Source: JBAWAP01 sp049589355
GTDB lineage: Bacteria; Chloroflexota; Anaerolineae; VGOG01
Assembly (NCBI GenBank): GCA_049589355.1
Contig: JBAWAP010000273.1
Span: 1 to 16,729 of the forward strand
Length of the DNA stretch: 16,729 nt
Direction of reading: 5' to 3'
The notes under the pieces are model-generated. The model did not search any database and had not been told where the DNA came from. It saw nothing but the letters and a program-made list of their open reading frames with translations. This document shows, in pieces, positions 1-7,045 of this stretch (position 1 is the stretch's first letter; every line of letters starts with the position of its first letter). The position numbers and the translations under genes were made by a program.

Positions 1-80
1 AGTAGGAGCGAAGCGACGTATCGAGGCCAAGCGGGGTGTCTGTGGAGCCGCTCGCTTGGTTTCGATACGCTTCGCTACTC
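1..80. repeat. Imperfect palindromic intergenic repeat at window edge
   Basis: The left arm (AGTAGGAGCGAAGCG, then GTATCGAGGCCAAGCG) is the imperfect reverse complement of the right arm (CGCTTGGTTTCGATACG, then CTTCGCTACT at about 54-80). This is an extragenic palindrome of the 'cgaagcg/cgcttcg' type. It may extend beyond the window. Nothing in it codes. Confidence 0.6.
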
Positions 81-226
81 AACCGGCGCTCGCTCCCCTG
101 ACACTGTAAGAAATGCGTAATGCTCCCTTTGCATTTGTAGCCTATTGATGGGTGTGCAGCGAGGGGCGAGTTGTCGCAAAGATGCCACACCCAATCCCGT
201 CTTGTAACACAATTCGTAGCTATTTT

Positions 227-257
227 TTACCTATTTTGCACGCCAATGGGCTATAAT
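227..257 (+). promoter_or_regulatory. Candidate sigma70 promoter of the lysW-like/kamA operon
   Basis: A perfect TATAAT lies at 252-257, about 75 nt upstream of the first gene. No good -35 box is visible at 17 nt; the nearest candidate is TTACCT at 227-232 (19-nt spacer). The AT-rich stretch at 220-265 contrasts with the GC-rich surroundings. Apart from the palindrome at 1-80 and this box, I see nothing in 1-331. Confidence 0.5.
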
Positions 258-331
258 TTGTTGTTGAATGTAAAGAGCTATGTTCAAGCAATTCAGAACA
301 ACAAAGGCCAAAAGACAGAGGAGGGACGAAC

Positions 332-562
332 ATGGTCACGGCTGTATGCCCGGAGTGCGGATATGATATCAACCTGGGTGTCCAACCCTACGAGGGTCAA
401 CGGGTTATCTGCGCCGGGTGTGGAGCCAACCTCGAGATCATTAGCCTGGAACATTTGGAACTCGACTGGGTTTATGATGCACCGCACCACAATCCCGAAG
501 AAGAGTGGGAATGGAAAGAGTTCTGGAAAACAGGAATACAATTGCGATTGGAGGAGCTATAG
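332..562 (+). CDS. LysW-like amino-group carrier / small zinc-ribbon protein
   Basis: This 76-residue protein carries two CxxC knuckles (CPECG at residues 6-10, CAGCG at about 28-32) spaced as in LysW, the carrier to which LysX/ArgX-type ATP-grasp ligases attach amino acids in lysine/arginine/ornithine biosynthesis. The middle (NLEIISLEHLELD) also resembles LysW. An acidic, Trp-containing stretch (NPEEEWEWKEF) follows where LysW normally ends in EDWGE, but the protein continues about 17 residues to ...RLEEL, so the C-terminal attachment Glu is not in the canonical context. LysW is typically about 54 residues. The strong Shine-Dalgarno GAGGAGGG (318-325) fixes the start. It is the first gene of the operon, 3 nt before kamA. 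The family likeness is good; the carrier function is inferred and could instead be a scaffold role. Confidence 0.75.
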   Translation: MVTAVCPECGYDINLGVQPYEGQRVICAGCGANLEIISLEHLELDWVYDAPHHNPEEEWEWKEFWKTGIQLRLEEL

Positions 563-565
563 CAA

Positions 566-1996
566 ATGAGTGAGATAAGAAACGAGATCGAAGACCCTCC
601 TGGTGATGGGAAACCCCCCCAACCTTGGGAGGATATACCTCCCGCACAGTGGAATGACTGGCGCTGGCAATTAAGCCACCGCCTCAACACGGTGGAAGAG
701 CTGGCCCAGGTCATCCACTTAACCCCTGAAGAAGTGGCCGGGCTTTCTGCACCAGACCACTTCCGCATGGATATCACCCCCTACTTCGCCAGTTTGATGG
801 ACCCCGATGACCCGTACTGCCCTATCCGGCGGCAGGTCATCCCCACGATCCACGAGTTGGTAGCTTTCGAGGCTGAAATGGCCGACTCCCTGGCCGAGGA
901 CGCACACTCGCCCGTCCCTGGGCTGGTGCATCGCTATCCCGACCGGGTGTTGATGCTGGTGACCACCCAGTGTGCCAGCTACTGCCGTTTCTGCACCCGC
1001 AGCCGCATCGTGGGGGACCCTCACGCTCAGTTCAGTTCTGCCGATTACGAGCGCCAACTGGATTACATTGCCACCACGCCCCAGATCCGCGACGTGCTTC
1101 TCTCCGGTGGTGACCCCTTGACCTTGCCCCAACGGGTTCTGGAGCACTTGCTGCAGCGCTTGCGGGCCATCCCTCACGTGGAGATCATCCGCATCGGCAC
1201 TCGGGTGCCTGTCTTCTTGCCCCAACGCATCACCGACGACCCTTCGGGCTTGAGCCCGTCAGGGCAAAGCTTGGTGGCCATGCTGCGAAGATACCACCCT
1301 CTCTGGATGAACATCCACTTCAATCACCCGAAGGAGATCACCCCAGAGGTGGAAGCCGCCTTGACCCGCTTGGCCGATGCTGGCATCCCTCTTGGCAGCC
1401 AGACGGTTCTCATGGCCGGCATCAACGACTGTCCCAATGTGATGCTAGCTCTGGTGCACAGGCTGGTGAAGAACCGGGTGCGTCCTTACTATCTCTACCA
1501 ATGCGACCTGGTCCACGGCGCTGGTCACTTCCGAACCCCGGTGGCCAAGGGGATGGAGATCATGGAAGCGCTGCGGGGGCACACCTCCGGCTACGCCATC
1601 CCGGCCTATGTCATTGACGCTCCTGAGGGTGGGGGCAAGGTGCCCATCCTGCCCACCTACCTGCTCAGCATGTCCGAGAGCCGGGTGGTAGTGCGCAACT
1701 ACGAAGGGTTCATCAGCGCCTACGCCCAGCCGACGGACTACCGGCCCCACGACCCGGCTACGTGTGCTTACTGCCAGGCCCGTCGCAGCGAGGGGGGCCA
1801 GGACGGAGTGGCTGGGCTGTTAGCAGGCCAGGTGCTGACCATCACACCGGAAGGCTGGCGCGCCTTGCACCAGCGCGGCATTCCGGGATGGGGAACTATG
1901 GTGCAGAGGAGCGAGGGAGCATGGGAGCAAGGGGCCTTTTCACCTCTGGTTCCCAGCACCCCGGCACCCCTGCGCAAGGTGGAGGTGAAGCGATGA
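566..1996 (+). CDS. kamA: Lysine 2,3-aminomutase (radical SAM, PLP)
   Basis: Of 476 residues, this one is clearly KamA-like. It converts L-alpha-lysine to L-beta-lysine using a [4Fe-4S] cluster, SAM and PLP. The cluster motif CASYCRFC puts cysteines at 136, 140 and 143, followed by TR (Arg145), matching the carboxylate-binding Arg of the Clostridium enzyme. Asp314 (YQCDL) and Asp351 (VIDAP) match the two Asp that bind the lysine side-chain amine; in glutamate 2,3-aminomutases these positions differ, so lysine is the likely substrate. Lys358 in EGGGKVP is the PLP lysine. Two additions stand out: a hairpin-encoded insert of about 10 residues near 225-235, and a C-terminal tail of about 30 residues encoded by an inverted repeat. 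The Shine-Dalgarno GGAGGAG is at 550-556. The stop overlaps the next ATG (ATGA). Confidence 0.93.
   Translation: MSEIRNEIEDPPGDGKPPQPWEDIPPAQWNDWRWQLSHRLNTVEELAQVIHLTPEEVAGLSAPDHFRMDITPYFASLMDPDDPYCPIRRQVIPTIHELVAFEAEMADSLAEDAHSPVPGLVHRYPDRVLMLVTTQCASYCRFCTRSRIVGDPHAQFSSADYERQLDYIATTPQIRDVLLSGGDPLTLPQRVLEHLLQRLRAIPHVEIIRIGTRVPVFLPQRITDDPSGLSPSGQSLVAMLRRYHPLWMNIHFNHPKEITPEVEAALTRLADAGIPLGSQTVLMAGINDCPNVMLALVHRLVKNRVRPYYLYQCDLVHGAGHFRTPVAKGMEIMEALRGHTSGYAIPAYVIDAPEGGGKVPILPTYLLSMSESRVVVRNYEGFISAYAQPTDYRPHDPATCAYCQARRSEGGQDGVAGLLAGQVLTITPEGWRALHQRGIPGWGTMVQRSEGAWEQGAFSPLVPSTPAPLRKVEVKR
1240..1264. repeat. Short palindrome inside kamA coding sequence
   Basis: CGGGCT (1245-1250) pairs with AGCCCG (1253-1258), flanked by CCCT (1240-1243) and AGGG (1261-1264). 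It encodes part of an insert (DDPSGLSPSGQS) that I judge longer than the corresponding segment in the Clostridium lysine aminomutase, between the conserved PQRIT and the helix leading to YHP. Confidence 0.45.
1903..1973. repeat. Imperfect inverted repeat at the 3' end of kamA
   Basis: The left arm at 1903-1934 (GCAGAGGAGCGAGGGAGCAT, continuing TGGGAGCAAGGGG) is similar to the reverse complement of the right arm at 1943-1973 (GCAGGGGTGCCGGGGTGCTG, continuing GGAACCAGAGG). Purine-rich repeats of this kind are usually intergenic. Here the repeat is translated and forms most of the last 30 residues of KamA. Confidence 0.55.
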
Positions 1997-3168
1997 GTGA
2001 CTGGCGTGTGGCCCTGCTCTACAATTCAAAACATAATGTCCAGGTGGACCCTGATGCGCCGCCCGATGCCCTGGCCGAGTACGATTCGATCGAGACGGTC
2101 CAGGCTATCGAAGACGCCCTCCTGGCGGGAGGTCATCAGGTCATCCCTCTAGAGGCGGACGAGACGCTGTTGGATACGATCCGTCAGATTGATCCAGACA
2201 TTTGCTTTAACATCGCCGAGGGGCTGCGGGGCGACGCTCGCGAGTCCCAGGTGCCGGCCTTGCTGGAGATGTTAGGCATCCCCTATGCCGGGTCCAAGGT
2301 ATTGGCCCACGCCCTATCTTTGGACAAGGCAGCCGCCAAGCATGTCTGGCACAACTGGAGCCTCCCCACGGCTCCCTTCCAGGTCTTCCGCCGTGGGGAC
2401 GAGCCACTGGACGGACAACTGACCTTCCCGCTCTTTGTCAAGCCGGTGCGTGAGGGCACAGGGATGGGGATCAACGGCCACTCCGTTGTCCACAGCGAGA
2501 CCGAACTGCAAGAGCAGGTACGTTGGGTGGTCCAGACTTACCGCCAGCCAGCCCTGGTGGAGGGTTACCTGCCTGGACGGGAGTTTACAGTGGGACTCAT
2601 TGGCAACACCCTGGTGCCAGGGGAGCGCCGGTGGAACGGTCCTTCGACAATCCTTCGACAGAGCTCAGGACAGGGCTCAGGACACTGTCTATATGACGAA
2701 CGAGGCTTTCACCTCTTCCCCATTCTGGAGATTGACACCACGGTGGGTGCTGTCCAGGGGCTATACAATACCGAGGCCAAGTCTTACTATCCTGGTGAGG
2801 AAAGGGCACCCCGCTACACATGTCCGGCGGACATTCCCTTGGCACTGGAGGCTGAACTCAAGCGTTTGGCCGTAGCCGCCTTCGAGGCCATCGGAGCCCT
2901 GGACATAGCTCGGGTGGACTTCCGGCTGGGTGCGGATGGCCAACCATACCTTTTAGAGATCAACACCCTGCCCGGCCTGAACCCGACGGTAAGCGACCTG
3001 TGTATCGTGGCTCGGACAGAGGGAATGCATTACACGGATCTGATAAACGAGATCCTGAACCTGGCAGCGGAGCGCTATGCGCAGGAAAGCAAAGGGAGCT
3101 GGCGCATCCGCGCCTTTCAAAATTCAGCTCTGCGTGCCTGGATTACTGTACCGGTGGGAGGAGAATGA
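1993..3168 (+). CDS. D-Ala-D-Ala-ligase-type ATP-grasp ligase (first of two)
   Basis: This is a 391-residue Ddl-like ATP-grasp enzyme, expected to activate a carboxylate as acyl-phosphate with ATP and couple it to an amine. Visible parts are an N-terminal domain with NIAEGLRGDARESQVPALLE (residues 73-92) and GIPYAGS (95-101), an ATP-binding segment FPLFVKPVREGTGMGI (145-160), GREFTVGLIGN (195-205), and the metal-binding end ARVDF plus LEINTLPGLNP (321-331). ATG 1993 is chosen over upstream in-frame codons because of GGAGGTG at 1981-1987 and the ATGA overlap with kamA. Residues about 215-232 are encoded by a palindromic repeat unit inserted in frame; a plain Ddl would pass from VPGE almost directly to FPILEID. 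The substrate is unknown. A cell-wall Ddl is less likely given the KamA/LysW context and the tandem paralogue. Confidence 0.88.
   Translation: MSDWRVALLYNSKHNVQVDPDAPPDALAEYDSIETVQAIEDALLAGGHQVIPLEADETLLDTIRQIDPDICFNIAEGLRGDARESQVPALLEMLGIPYAGSKVLAHALSLDKAAAKHVWHNWSLPTAPFQVFRRGDEPLDGQLTFPLFVKPVREGTGMGINGHSVVHSETELQEQVRWVVQTYRQPALVEGYLPGREFTVGLIGNTLVPGERRWNGPSTILRQSSGQGSGHCLYDERGFHLFPILEIDTTVGAVQGLYNTEAKSYYPGEERAPRYTCPADIPLALEAELKRLAVAAFEAIGALDIARVDFRLGADGQPYLLEINTLPGLNPTVSDLCIVARTEGMHYTDLINEILNLAAERYAQESKGSWRIRAFQNSALRAWITVPVGGE
2640..2684. repeat. In-frame repeat unit inside the first ATP-grasp gene
   Basis: TCCTTCGACA occurs twice (2640-2649, 2651-2660), followed by GCTCAGGACA twice (2663-2672, 2675-2684). 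This is the 'CCTTCGACaagCTCAGGACAgg' repeat type normally found between genes. Here it keeps the reading frame and encodes a polar loop (STILRQSSGQGSGH). Confidence 0.65.
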
Positions 3169-4313
3169 TGAAATCTGAACAGGAACCTCCTGGCGTTGTC
3201 GTGCTGTACAACGCCAGTGAGAACTTGATAAAGGGTGAGCCCCGGGACATGTTGGCTGAACAAGGCGTTGTTGTCTGTGCACAAGCTGTGGCCGACTCGC
3301 TCCGGAGGGCGGGCTACCGGGTGGTACAGCTACCGATTCACACCGACGTGGAGCTGGCCCTGGCTCCTTATCCCCCCACCCGCTGGGCGGTCTTCAACCT
3401 GGGTGAGGGTTTGGACGGGCGGCTGTTCGAGGAAGCGCGCATCGCCTGGGCGCTGGACGCCATGGGCTACCGCTTTACCGGGTCCGGGGGTGATGCCCTT
3501 GCTCGTTCTGGGCACAAGGTGCAGGCCAAAGCCTTGTTGGCCGCCAGCGGTGTGGACACACCGCCCTGGTGGCTTTTTCGCCATCCTGATGAGGTAGAGG
3601 CCGTGGCCGCTGATCTGTCCTTCCCGCTCATCGTCAAGCCCGTAGCCGAGGATGCCAGCATTGGGGTTGGCCCGGACGCAGTGGTGCACACTGGTCGGGC
3701 GCTGCGCGAGCGTGTGGCCTACGTGGTGGAGCGTTACCGGCAAGTGGCCCTGGCCGAAGTCTTCGTGGCGGGTAGGGAATTCAATATCGCGCTATGGGGT
3801 GATCCACCTGAAGTCTTGCCCCTGGCCGAGATAGATTTCAGCGCCTTCGCTGACCCTTATGCCCGCATTGTCTCTTTTGCGGCTAAATGGGAAGTGGAAT
3901 CTTTTGAGTACTGCCACACCACTGTCTTCTGCCCTGCTCTGGTGGACGCCGACCTGGCCATGCGCATTACAGATGCCGCCCGGCGAGCCTGGGCAGCCAT
4001 CGGCTGCCGGGGGTACGCCCGTGTGGACATGCGTGTTAGCGACGAGGGGATACCCTATGTGTTGGAAGTGAACTGCAACCCGGACCTCTCCCCCGATGCC
4101 GGGTTCTACCGCGCAGCCCGGGAAGCCGGGCACAGTTACGAGGACATGGTGGTGCAAATCTTGGAACTTGCTTGGAGGGAATCCTATGCCTGTGATCGAG
4201 CCAGCCTTGGACACCGATGGTCCGTCCATTCTACAATTGACGGCCGCGACTGGTGTCTTCGTGCCAATGGACTTGAGCTGCGTCGAGGAGCTTTGGAATG
4301 TGTACCTGGATAG
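3165..4313 (+). CDS. D-Ala-D-Ala-ligase-type ATP-grasp ligase (second of two)
   Basis: This is a 382-residue paralogue of the upstream ligase, but strongly diverged. Motifs are VFNLGEGLDG (76-85), GYRFTGSG (101-108), FPLIVKPVAEDASIGVG (153-169), GREFNIALWGD (203-213), AEIDF (221-225), ARVDM plus LEVNCNPDLSPDAGF (300-314). The NCNPDLSP metal/substrate loop differs from NTLPGLNP in its neighbour, so the two probably bind different substrates. ATG 3165 overlaps the previous stop (ATGA) and follows GGGAGGAG at 3156-3163; ATG 3168 is an equally possible start. The family-like part ends near residue 340 (QILELAWRES). The last 42 residues are read out of frame through the start of the GNAT gene, so an original stop has probably been lost. 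Confidence 0.87.
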   Translation: MMKSEQEPPGVVVLYNASENLIKGEPRDMLAEQGVVVCAQAVADSLRRAGYRVVQLPIHTDVELALAPYPPTRWAVFNLGEGLDGRLFEEARIAWALDAMGYRFTGSGGDALARSGHKVQAKALLAASGVDTPPWWLFRHPDEVEAVAADLSFPLIVKPVAEDASIGVGPDAVVHTGRALRERVAYVVERYRQVALAEVFVAGREFNIALWGDPPEVLPLAEIDFSAFADPYARIVSFAAKWEVESFEYCHTTVFCPALVDADLAMRITDAARRAWAAIGCRGYARVDMRVSDEGIPYVLEVNCNPDLSPDAGFYRAAREAGHSYEDMVVQILELAWRESYACDRASLGHRWSVHSTIDGRDWCLRANGLELRRGALECVPG

Positions 4314-4686
4314 AGGGGAGACCAGCGGATACGCCTTTTTGGCCTATCGCGAGGATGGCTGACTGCTCGGTTACGCCTGCTTCGGCCCCCACCCTCTGAC
4401 CCAGGGCACCTTCGATCTTTACTGGATCGCTGTGGACCCTGCGGCTCAGGGGCGTGGCATCGGGCACGCCTTGCTAGCCTGGGTCGAAGCCGAGGTGCAG
4501 GCCCAGGGTGGCCGTCTGCTGCTGATAGAAACGTCCGGCACCCCTCCCTATGCTCCGGCACGCCGGCTCTACGAGACCTCTGGCTACCACTGTGAGGCAG
4601 TCATCCGCGATTTCTACGCCCCCGGCGATGATCTGATTGTCTTCAGGAAGGAACTTATGCCGCACGCTCCGCCCCGGCCCTTATAG
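4186..4686 (+). pseudogene. GNAT N-acetyltransferase interrupted by an in-frame TGA
   Basis: One frame carries a complete GNAT protein, broken only by TGA at 4360-4362 in YREDG*LLGYACFG. The second half has the acetyl-CoA motif VDPAAQGRGIGHALL and the usual end (RRLYETSGYH, FYAPGDDLIVF). A C-to-T change in a CGA Arg codon would explain the stop. The start ATG 4186 has GGAGGGA at 4174-4180 and lies inside the 3' end of the ligase gene. By position it could be the acetylating enzyme of the pathway; beta-lysine acetyltransferases (AblB) are also GNATs, but I cannot assign this one to AblB. It may be a true nonsense mutation or a sequence error. Reassignment of TGA is unlikely because kamA and the first ligase end in TGA. 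Confidence 0.85.
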
Positions 4687-4737
4687 GATGGACCGCGAGC
4701 GAGGCGGCGAGTGAATTCCGGAACCCCATCCACCCTA

Positions 4738-4783
4738 TTCGGCTACGATCTCGGACGCCGAGCCAGCCGAGGTCGTAGCCGAA
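4738..4783. repeat. 17-bp-stem hairpin downstream of the kamA operon
   Basis: TTCGGCTACGATCTCGG (4738-4754) pairs with CCGAGGTCGTAGCCGAA (4767-4783) with one G-T type mismatch and a 12-nt loop. There is no T-run after it, so it could be a factor-assisted terminator or a REP-like unit. Apart from this and the promoter at 4951-4979, I see no gene in 4687-5047. Confidence 0.6.
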
Positions 4784-4950
4784 GATCTGTTCTCATACCT
4801 ATTCCCACCAGATGCTCGCACTGAGCATGCACCCCGCTGTCCCGCCTCCTGCAGATAGAATCAGATGTGAATGAACTTCCCTATACATAGTGGTGCGCTT
4901 CCTGATGATGGACTGTGGTCCCTGGCCGCTGCTGTCCCATCAGGAGTTAC

Positions 4951-4979
4951 TTGACGGCGTCCATCAAACGAGGTAGAAT
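4951..4979 (+). promoter_or_regulatory. Sigma70-type promoter of the kimA-like gene
   Basis: TTGACG (4951-4956), an exact 17-nt spacer and TAGAAT (4974-4979) make a near-consensus vegetative promoter. It lies about 70 nt upstream of the preferred ATG and about 27 nt upstream of the alternative GTG. Confidence 0.7.
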
Positions 4980-5047
4980 AATAAACGTTCAGGCATTCAG
5001 GGATCGTGTACTTGGGCATCCGGGTGCCCGGTTGGGTTGAGAAGCAC

Positions 5048-6991
5048 ATGGAGACTATCGAGGAAGAGAACGGAATTACCGTATTGCGTCGCACAACGGA
5101 ATGCCGGTCGCCTCGCTCGTGGCAGACCTGGCTAATTGGCCGTCCTTTGCCAACAGCCGATGCCCCCCATCAGACCATCGGCAAGGCCATCGGCCTGGCC
5201 GTGTTTGCCGCCGATGCGCTTTCCTCCGTTGCCTATGCCCCCCAGGAGACGCTGGTCATCCTGGCTGCCGCCGGAACGGCTGGCTTCGCCTACGCTTTCC
5301 CCATTGCCCTGACCGTCACGGTCCTGCTGGCCATCGTCACCATCTCCTACCAGCAGACCGTCCACGCCTATCCGGGCGGCGGCGGGGCCTACATCGTGGC
5401 CCGTGACAACCTGGGGGAGGTCGCGGCCCAGACAGCCGGCGCAGCGCTGCTCACCGACTACATCCTGCTGGCGGCAGTAGCTGTTTCTTCGGGCGTGGCC
5501 CAGATTGTCTCGGCCTATCCCTTTCTCTTCCCCTATCGAGTGCCATTAGCTGTGGGGTTAGTGCTGTTCATCATGCTGGCCAACCTGCGCGGGGTGAAGG
5601 AGTCGGGCACAGCCTTTGCCATCCCTACCTACTTTTTCCTGGCGATGACCTTTCTGACTGTGGGCGTGGGCTTCTTTCGCTACCTGACGGGGATGATCGG
5701 TACGGTGGTGGATCCTCCCCCTCTGGAGATAGGGCTTGCCATGCAGCCAGTCACGCTGTTCCTGATTCTGCGCGCCTTTTCCAATGGCACCACTGCCCTC
5801 ACCGGGGTGGAGTGCATCTCCAACGGGGTGACCGCCTTCAAGGAGCCGCGCAGTCGCAACGCCGGGGTCACCATGATCTGGATGTCGGCCATCCTGGGCG
5901 TTCTCTTTCTGGGTATCACCTTCCTGCTCGGCCAAATCGTTGCCCTTCCTTCGGAAGAAGAGACGGTGATCTCACAACTGGCGCGCACGGCCTACGGAGG
6001 GCGGGGCCTGTTGTACCTGGGCACCATCGTCGGCACGACGATCATCCTGATCCTGGCCACCAACACCGCCTTCGCCGATTTTCCCCGTCTGGGTGCCATC
6101 ATTGGAGCAGATGGCTTCTTGCCCCGACAATTGGCCTACCGGGGCAGCCGGCTGGTCTTCTCCAGGGGCATCGTGGCTCTGGCTATGATTGCCTCGCTGT
6201 TGATCGTGATCTTCCGCGCCAGTGTGACGGCGCTGGTTCCGTTGTGGGCGATCGGGGTGTTCCTCTCCTTCACTCTCTCGCAGGCGGGCATGGCGCATCG
6301 CTGGTGGAAGGTCGGGCACCTGGCGCCGGGGCAGGAGGTCCAGGAGCGGGGCTCAACGCTGCGCTACCAACCCGCCTGGGAGCTGAAGATGGTCATCAAT
6401 GGCTTTGGTGCCGTCTGCACAGCGGTGGTCACGGTGGTCTTTGCGGTCACCAAGTTCCGCGACGGGGCCTGGATTGTGGTGCTGCTCATGCCCGCGTTGG
6501 TGGCTGGTTTCTTCACCATCCACCGCCACTACCGGGACCTGGCGGTGCACCTGTCGTTGGAGCACTATGGCGCGCCACCGCGCACCGCGCGCCACCGCGT
6601 GATCCTGCCCATCAGCGGAGTGCATCGGGGCACACTGGCGGCGCTGCGCTATGCCCGTCAGCTCTCCGATGACATCACGGCGGTGCACGTCTCGATTGAC
6701 CCCGTCGAGGCCGAGAAGATACGGAGCAAGTGGGAAACGTGGGGAGAAGGAATACGGCTGGTGATTCTGGACTCCCCCTACCGGTTGCTGCTGGAGCCGC
6801 TGCTGGAGTACATTGAGGAGATTGCCACCCAACGCCAGCCCAATGAGACCATCACCATCGTCGTGCCGCAGTTCGTGCCAAGGCGCTGGTGGCACAACCT
6901 GCTCCACACTCAGACGGCCATGTGGTTGCGCCTGGCGTTGCTGTTCAAACCGGGGATTGTGGTTACCGACGTGCCGTATCAAGTAGAATAG
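5048..6991 (+). CDS. KimA-type APC-superfamily K+ importer
   Basis: The 647-residue membrane protein matches the KimA (YdaO) branch of the APC superfamily, high-affinity K+/H+ symporters. Recognisable segments are LIGRPLPT, FAADALSSVAYAPQE (TM1 region), YPGGGGAYIVARDNLG, LTDYILLAAVAVSSG and VFLSFTLSQAGMAHRW, with about 12 hydrophobic segments. The last ~130 residues (from ARHRVILPISGVHRGTL) form a soluble domain resembling the universal-stress-like C-terminal domain of KimA. ATG 5048 has a weak GAGAAG upstream. The in-frame GTG at 5006 would add 14 residues and is equally close to the promoter, so the start is uncertain. Two RCK genes follow, which suggests K+ as substrate. KimA in Firmicutes is inhibited by c-di-AMP; whether that holds here is not visible. 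Confidence 0.85.
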   Translation: METIEEENGITVLRRTTECRSPRSWQTWLIGRPLPTADAPHQTIGKAIGLAVFAADALSSVAYAPQETLVILAAAGTAGFAYAFPIALTVTVLLAIVTISYQQTVHAYPGGGGAYIVARDNLGEVAAQTAGAALLTDYILLAAVAVSSGVAQIVSAYPFLFPYRVPLAVGLVLFIMLANLRGVKESGTAFAIPTYFFLAMTFLTVGVGFFRYLTGMIGTVVDPPPLEIGLAMQPVTLFLILRAFSNGTTALTGVECISNGVTAFKEPRSRNAGVTMIWMSAILGVLFLGITFLLGQIVALPSEEETVISQLARTAYGGRGLLYLGTIVGTTIILILATNTAFADFPRLGAIIGADGFLPRQLAYRGSRLVFSRGIVALAMIASLLIVIFRASVTALVPLWAIGVFLSFTLSQAGMAHRWWKVGHLAPGQEVQERGSTLRYQPAWELKMVINGFGAVCTAVVTVVFAVTKFRDGAWIVVLLMPALVAGFFTIHRHYRDLAVHLSLEHYGAPPRTARHRVILPISGVHRGTLAALRYARQLSDDITAVHVSIDPVEAEKIRSKWETWGEGIRLVILDSPYRLLLEPLLEYIEEIATQRQPNETITIVVPQFVPRRWWHNLLHTQTAMWLRLALLFKPGIVVTDVPYQVE

Positions 6992-6998
6992 CCATAGC

Positions 6999-7033
6999 GA
7001 TCCTTGCGAAGGTTCACAACCTTCGCAAGGATC
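6999..7033. repeat. Perfect 16-bp hairpin between the kimA-like and first trkA-like genes
   Basis: GATCCTTGCGAAGGTT (6999-7014), loop CAC, then AACCTTCGCAAGGATC (7018-7033) is a perfect palindrome. It ends 3 nt before the Shine-Dalgarno GGAGG (7036-7040) of the trkA-like gene and has no T-run. It may tune expression or stability between permease and regulator, or be a mobile REP-like unit. Confidence 0.7.
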
Positions 7034-7045
7034 ATGGAGGTTCCT

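Noticed and set aside
171..569. 132-codon + strand open frame overlapping the LysW-like gene
   Set aside because: It has no Shine-Dalgarno, its first part lies upstream of the TATAAT box, and no domain is seen; the other frame has the zinc-ribbon motifs and a strong Shine-Dalgarno.
566..1996. KamA as EpmB (EF-P lysine modification) or glutamate 2,3-aminomutase
   Set aside because: The long N- and C-terminal parts and both lysine-binding Asp fit classical lysine 2,3-aminomutase, and no EF-P or EpmA gene is nearby.
3000..3164. Upstream extension of the second ligase in the same frame
   Set aside because: The extension overlaps the conserved C-terminal codons of the first ligase; ATG 3165 has the Shine-Dalgarno and the ATGA overlap.
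4360..4362. TGA in the GNAT gene as selenocysteine or as a reassigned Trp codon
   Set aside because: kamA and the first ligase use TGA as stop, GNATs have no selenocysteine precedent here, and no obvious SECIS hairpin follows; a nonsense change is simpler.
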